Below are positions 61,401 to 64,000 of a stretch of DNA of 64,000 nt, piece by piece (the stretch's first letter is position 1; each line of letters starts with the position of its first letter). Made by a program: the position numbers and the translations under genes. Location of the stretch: positions 42,172 to 106,171 of the forward strand of contig NBMY01000110.1 in assembly GCA_002212985.1 (NCBI GenBank), written 5' to 3'. This stretch comes from Sphingobacteriales bacterium TSM_CSS (lineage in GTDB: Bacteria > Bacteroidota > Bacteroidia > Chitinophagales > UBA2359). Under the pieces are notes generated by a model that saw only the letters and a program-made list of their open reading frames with translations, ran no database searches and had not been told where the DNA came from.

Positions 61401-64000
61401 CCGTTCTTCGTGGATTTCTATGAACACCGGCTCCTCTACCTGGTGCGCCGGCGAAACACGCAATATTTCGGTAACAGTGCAAAATACCGGTTCTTCTACC
61501 TGGACCAACGCCAGCCCCGATATTAACATAGGCGTAAAATGGAATGCCGATGCTGATTACTTCATTCGGGTAGATGCCAACAACCTGGCGCCCAATGCTA
61601 CCCAAACCTATAATTTTACCGTTACCGCCCCGCTTACTACCGGCACCAATAACCTTACCTTTGATGTGGTCAACGAAGGCAACTGCTGGTTTGCCAACAA
61701 CAGCGGAGCTTGCGGACCGGGTAACGTGGTCTTTACTTCATCGCCCATAACCATTAGCGCCGGCCCCACTGCCAATGCTGGACCCGATGTATCTGTATGC
61801 CCCGGCGGTAGTGTGCAAATAGGTGTTGCAGGTGGTGGTGGTTCTGGTTCAGCTACCTTTAACTATTCGGGCAGTGGTAGCGATTGCAGTAATTTTGTAA
61901 TTGGCGGCACCACATCGGGAATGCCTGCCGGAGCAACCATTACCTCCATTGTCTATAATGCAACTATTGGCACTTATTGTACCAGTTGGTATGATTGGGA
62001 GTTTTTAGTAAATGGTTCTTTCATTACATCGGGTTGTAACAGCACAGGCAACATATACAATGGCTTGAATGGCGCAGCCGCCAATGGGCAATTGCTGCAA
62101 CTTAGGTCATCAGACAATGATGTATATTGCGATTTTGTTACCCTGACGTTTGATGTTACGGTTAACTATACAGTTCCGGTAACCACCTATTCCTGGTCGC
62201 CCACCACAGGGTTAAGCAACCCCAACATTTCCAACCCCACGGCCAGTCCGTCTGTTACCACAACCTATACGCTTACGGCAACACAAAACGGCTGTTCTGC
62301 AACAGATCAGGTTGTGGTAACGCTTACCAGTCCGCCTCCCATTTCCATTTCACCCGGAGCGGTTACCATTTGTTCGGGAGCTCCTACAACGCTTTCGGTG
62401 AGCGGTGTTAGCGGAGGCGCATCGCTTGCCAATGTGTTAAGCGCCATTAATACCAACAGCGCGGCACTCATCAGTTCCATACCAACCCCAAGCGGTTTTA
62501 CTATGGATTTGGGTGTAAACAGCAACAATATTAGCGATGGATGTTCGGATATGTATGATGGCGGAAACTTCATTAATACCAATCTTGCTTCACAAATATT
62601 CTATTCCGATAACACGGTAACGGCCAATGCCGGTGCATTTGGCTCCGGCGGGCAATATTTTACCCGCTACCTTGGCCCGGGTGGTTGTCAGGCCGGTCCT
62701 GCCACGCTGTTCTTTTGGGCTGCCGATATAAACGGCTTGTCCTCAGTTAGCATTACAGGAAACAACGGAGCAGATGGTAGCGGTACGCAAGATGTGGCAA
62801 CCTTTACGGTATCTGCCGGCGGAACTACCTACAATTGTTTTTTAAAGCGGGTTTATAATGCAGGCGACCCCTCTATTAACCAACTCTTTTTAATTCCACA
62901 GCCCAACAGCGCTACCCAATCCATAGGCTCTTCAACCGATGATACGCAGCAAACCATTTCCGGTTTGAACGGCGTAACCCGCATTTACTACCTGTTATAT
63001 GCCGGGGCTTCGGGCGCTTTCATTAATAATGCACAGGCGCAATCAATAGCCCAGACTTTTGTAAACATTTTACCTTCGGGCGGCGCTCCCAGTTATTTAT
63101 GGAGTACCAGTGCAACCACACCCACTATAACCGTTTCACCTACATCCACAACAGCTTATTCGGTTAGTGTTACGCAGAGTGGTTGTACTTCCACAGCTTC
63201 TTCTTTGGTAACTGTTGGTTCGGGAGTCAGTTCGGTAGCGCCTACCGGAATTACGGGCAATACTGCCATTTGCATAGGGGGCAGTACCACACTTACGGTA
63301 TCGGGCGGTACAGCAGGCACCGGAGCCGTTGCCGAATGGTTTACCGGTTCCTGCGGGGGTACTTTTATAGGTACAGGAAACAGTATTCTTGTTTCACCTT
63401 CTACAACTACTACTTATTATGTACGTTACAGCGGAACCTGCAATACTACAACCTGCGCATCGGTAGCGGTTACGGTAAATACAACGCCGCCAACCGCCAA
63501 CGCCGGCCCCGATGTATCTATATGTGGTGGTGCAAGCACAACAATAGGTATTGCAGGTGGTGAGCTGCTGCCTATCACGGTAACTATTTCCGGAACAGGA
63601 TATTTAGATGAAACAAGTTGGACAGTAACCAACTCGGCTGCTCAGGTAGTTGGTTCGGGTGGTCCATATGGTTTTGGTACAACCAACACGGTTACGGTAA
63701 ATAACACCAGCCCCCCACTTACTTTCTTCCTCGAAACGCAAGGTTTAATTAATGATAATGTTGCCAACTATACCATTGTTTGTAACGGCTCAACCATATT
63801 TTCGGGTACTTTGCTCGGCGGTCAACAGGTTAGTATTCCTAATATTAACTGTGGCGGCTCTGTTACTTACTCATGGTCGCCCACTACCGGGTTGAGCAAC
63901 CCCAACATTTCCAACCCCATTGCCAGCCCATCAGGTACTACTACTTATACGCTTACGGCAACACAAAACGGGTGTTCCGCCACCGATCAGGTTGTGGTTA
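58450..64000 (+). CDS. Giant modular secreted/surface protein (GEVED, Fn3, CUB, NBR1-like, PKD-like), truncated at right edge
   Basis: 1850 complete codons are visible in one unbroken frame and the gene continues beyond 64000. Start ATG at 58450; signal peptide FTAFTGIVFMLLVYGGFLQKPLKAQ. Modules in order: an N-terminal beta domain (about 45-257); two 150-residue GEVED domains (258-407, 408-557); Fn3 (about 560-655); a SYGDGWNGA domain (about 660-760); Fn3-like (about 765-857); CUB (about 874-975); NBR1-like Ig (about 983-1100); then PKD/Ig-like units starting AGPDVSVCPGG, with YSWSPTTGLSNPNISNP at about 1246 and again near 1807. Many Cys in pairs. The type IX tail would be beyond the edge. 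A surface adhesin or matrix protein is likely; no catalytic site seen. Confidence 0.85.
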   Translation, partial: MLVQKLHTSNFNVLLKRFTAFTGIVFMLLVYGGFLQKPLKAQTVASYSFTQAAGTFSTIVGGTGTVNVGTTLVDDTNFGTYSIGFNFTYAGIVYTTFGIQANGFIKLGGVPASSYTTIVNATNTNAIAAFNADLYSAATGARLDYQLSGTAPNRVLTVQWTNWGFYSTGLNEATFQIKLTETSNTVRVIYGSCPGTTAKTLQVGLVGNTTSDVNTRTTTTNWSATTAGTSASTCTFSSTVKPTSGLTYTWTPAAPSYCTTGLYTTGCSIGDNIQNISISNLNQTATGCTGGTGIANFTGTTVNFNQNTSYPFTITCDYSSSEYTGWWIDFNDNASFGDAGEFIGSSGPGGGTITGTVTIPAGATLGNHRMRVRLVYLTAQSLTTSCTSYTYGETHDYTANIAAASSYCTTGLYTTGCSSGDNIQNISISNLNQTATGCTGGTGIANFTGTTVNFNQNTSYPFTITCDYTSSEYTGWWIDFNDNTSFGDAGEFIGSSGPGGGTITGTVTIPAGATLGNHRMRVRLVYASAQSLTTSCTSYTFGETHDYTANIAAAPSCTPPTGVAASSVTSSSATISWTAASPAPSSGYQWEVRTSGAAGSGATGLAASGSTGAGVVSASVSGLSQLTTYSIYVRSNCGSSVFSSWTSAVNFTTTCGGTTCNYTFRLTDSYGDGWNGATMQVRFGTTVIATLGTTFTTGTVLDVPVNMCSGATYNLFYVGSGTYPAEVGIQILDFSGGVIYSLAAGAGTMGTQLTSWVVNCTPPSPPSCTTNISPSNGQTGVSSGGTTLSWSAVSGATGYDVYFGTTSPAPTLVASNQAGTTYATGALSALTTYYWRIVPRNSGGTATGCANWSFTTNCNTLVPYSGNNSVTTCSCLIQDHAGSGVYSAFANGYTVIYPSNPSQAVQLTGTYDIESCCDDIYIYNGVGTGGTLLGNFFGTGSLPGTIVSSGPNIPLTVYFTSDGSVQYTGFDFTVSCVTPPTPAYRSSWISMNTGSSTWCAGETRNISVTVQNTGSSTWTNASPDINIGVKWNADADYFIRVDANNLAPNATQTYNFTVTAPLTTGTNNLTFDVVNEGNCWFANNSGACGPGNVVFTSSPITISAGPTANAGPDVSVCPGGSVQIGVAGGGGSGSATFNYSGSGSDCSNFVIGGTTSGMPAGATITSIVYNATIGTYCTSWYDWEFLVNGSFITSGCNSTGNIYNGLNGAAANGQLLQLRSSDNDVYCDFVTLTFDVTVNYTVPVTTYSWSPTTGLSNPNISNPTASPSVTTTYTLTATQNGCSATDQVVVTLTSPPPISISPGAVTICSGAPTTLSVSGVSGGASLANVLSAINTNSAALISSIPTPSGFTMDLGVNSNNISDGCSDMYDGGNFINTNLASQIFYSDNTVTANAGAFGSGGQYFTRYLGPGGCQAGPATLFFWAADINGLSSVSITGNNGADGSGTQDVATFTVSAGGTTYNCFLKRVYNAGDPSINQLFLIPQPNSATQSIGSSTDDTQQTISGLNGVTRIYYLLYAGASGAFINNAQAQSIAQTFVNILPSGGAPSYLWSTSATTPTITVSPTSTTAYSVSVTQSGCTSTASSLVTVGSGVSSVAPTGITGNTAICIGGSTTLTVSGGTAGTGAVAEWFTGSCGGTFIGTGNSILVSPSTTTTYYVRYSGTCNTTTCASVAVTVNTTPPTANAGPDVSICGGASTTIGIAGGELLPITVTISGTGYLDETSWTVTNSAAQVVGSGGPYGFGTTNTVTVNNTSPPLTFFLETQGLINDNVANYTIVCNGSTIFSGTLLGGQQVSIPNINCGGSVTYSWSPTTGLSNPNISNPIASPSGTTTYTLTATQNGCSATDQVVV
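59221..60120 (+). repeat. Two tandem 450-nt repeats (GEVED modules) in the giant gene
   Basis: 59221-59670 and 59671-60120 are in-frame direct repeats of exactly 450 nt; by eye about 14 differences, most in one spot (near 59579 versus 60029). Each unit starts CTTGLYTTGCS and ends YTANIAAA(S/P)S. Confidence 0.85.

Overview
The window reads as a chromosomal segment of a Bacteroidota bacterium, probably a free-living, carotenoid-making member of the Chitinophagales/Saprospirales side of the phylum. The phylum-level signs are: promoters of the Bacteroidota type (TTTG about 19 nt before TAnnTTTG) in front of many genes; type IX secretion traits (a C-terminal sorting domain on the 1335-residue protein at 37819-41826, a DUF4835/PorD-like gene, a degraded sorting-domain remnant at 22338-22553); an Rpb6-like omega subunit; and the conserved gene order bamD - omega - coaBC - DUF4835. 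I cannot name the genus.

Layout. 1-7090 is a minus-strand run: an edge-truncated PhyH-type oxygenase, a polysaccharide-export ABC ATPase, a histidine kinase, hemL and rnr. 7505-8790 is a plus-strand pair of small secreted proteins closed by a strong terminator. 8944-9322 is a gene-free block with a cluster of exact DnaA boxes, an AT-rich stretch and repeated motifs; it is a good oriC candidate and lies directly upstream of dnaB. The dnaB gene carries a full-length intein with a LAGLIDADG endonuclease, inserted in the ATPase P-loop. 12314-25212 is mostly minus-strand housekeeping: enolase, a polyprenol-phosphate sugar transferase, a DEDDh exonuclease, an Mpl-type ligase, a lipoprotein nuclease or phosphatase, a stand-alone RlmK methyltransferase (plus strand), a lipoprotein pullulanase, IscX and ferredoxin, a DUF2520 protein and guanine deaminase.

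25536-37628 holds an ARPP-1 (DUF6569) secreted protein, the fused aspartokinase-homoserine dehydrogenase ThrA, an RlmB-like methyltransferase, a DUF2147 protein, hemE, an orphan response regulator, an SDR, a DUF2027-Smr protein, pncB and trhO. 37819-45861 is a cell-surface and sugar region: the T9SS cargo protein, a GlcNAc-kinase-like protein and a GH31 glycosidase. 45878-51693 is a minus-strand run of DUF4835, coaBC, omega, bamD, galE and a second sugar-nucleotide epimerase. The rest has a gamma-glutamyltransferase without a signal peptide, a CrtD-type carotenoid desaturase, a Gly/Asn-tailed outer-membrane protein, a CnoX-like thioredoxin, and the first 1850 codons of a giant surface protein (GEVED, Fn3, CUB, NBR1-like and PKD-like modules) that runs off the right edge.

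How it fits together: hemL and hemE belong to tetrapyrrole synthesis by the C5 route; the pullulanase and GH31 enzyme point to alpha-glucan use; the DUF4835/PorD gene and the surface proteins belong to type IX secretion. Several start codons were moved downstream where a promoter, signal peptide or neighbouring gene makes the longest reading frame unlikely; three genes (rnr, the glycosyltransferase at 13643 and hemE) appear to start with TTG. Function calls come from reading motifs by eye; no database search was run.
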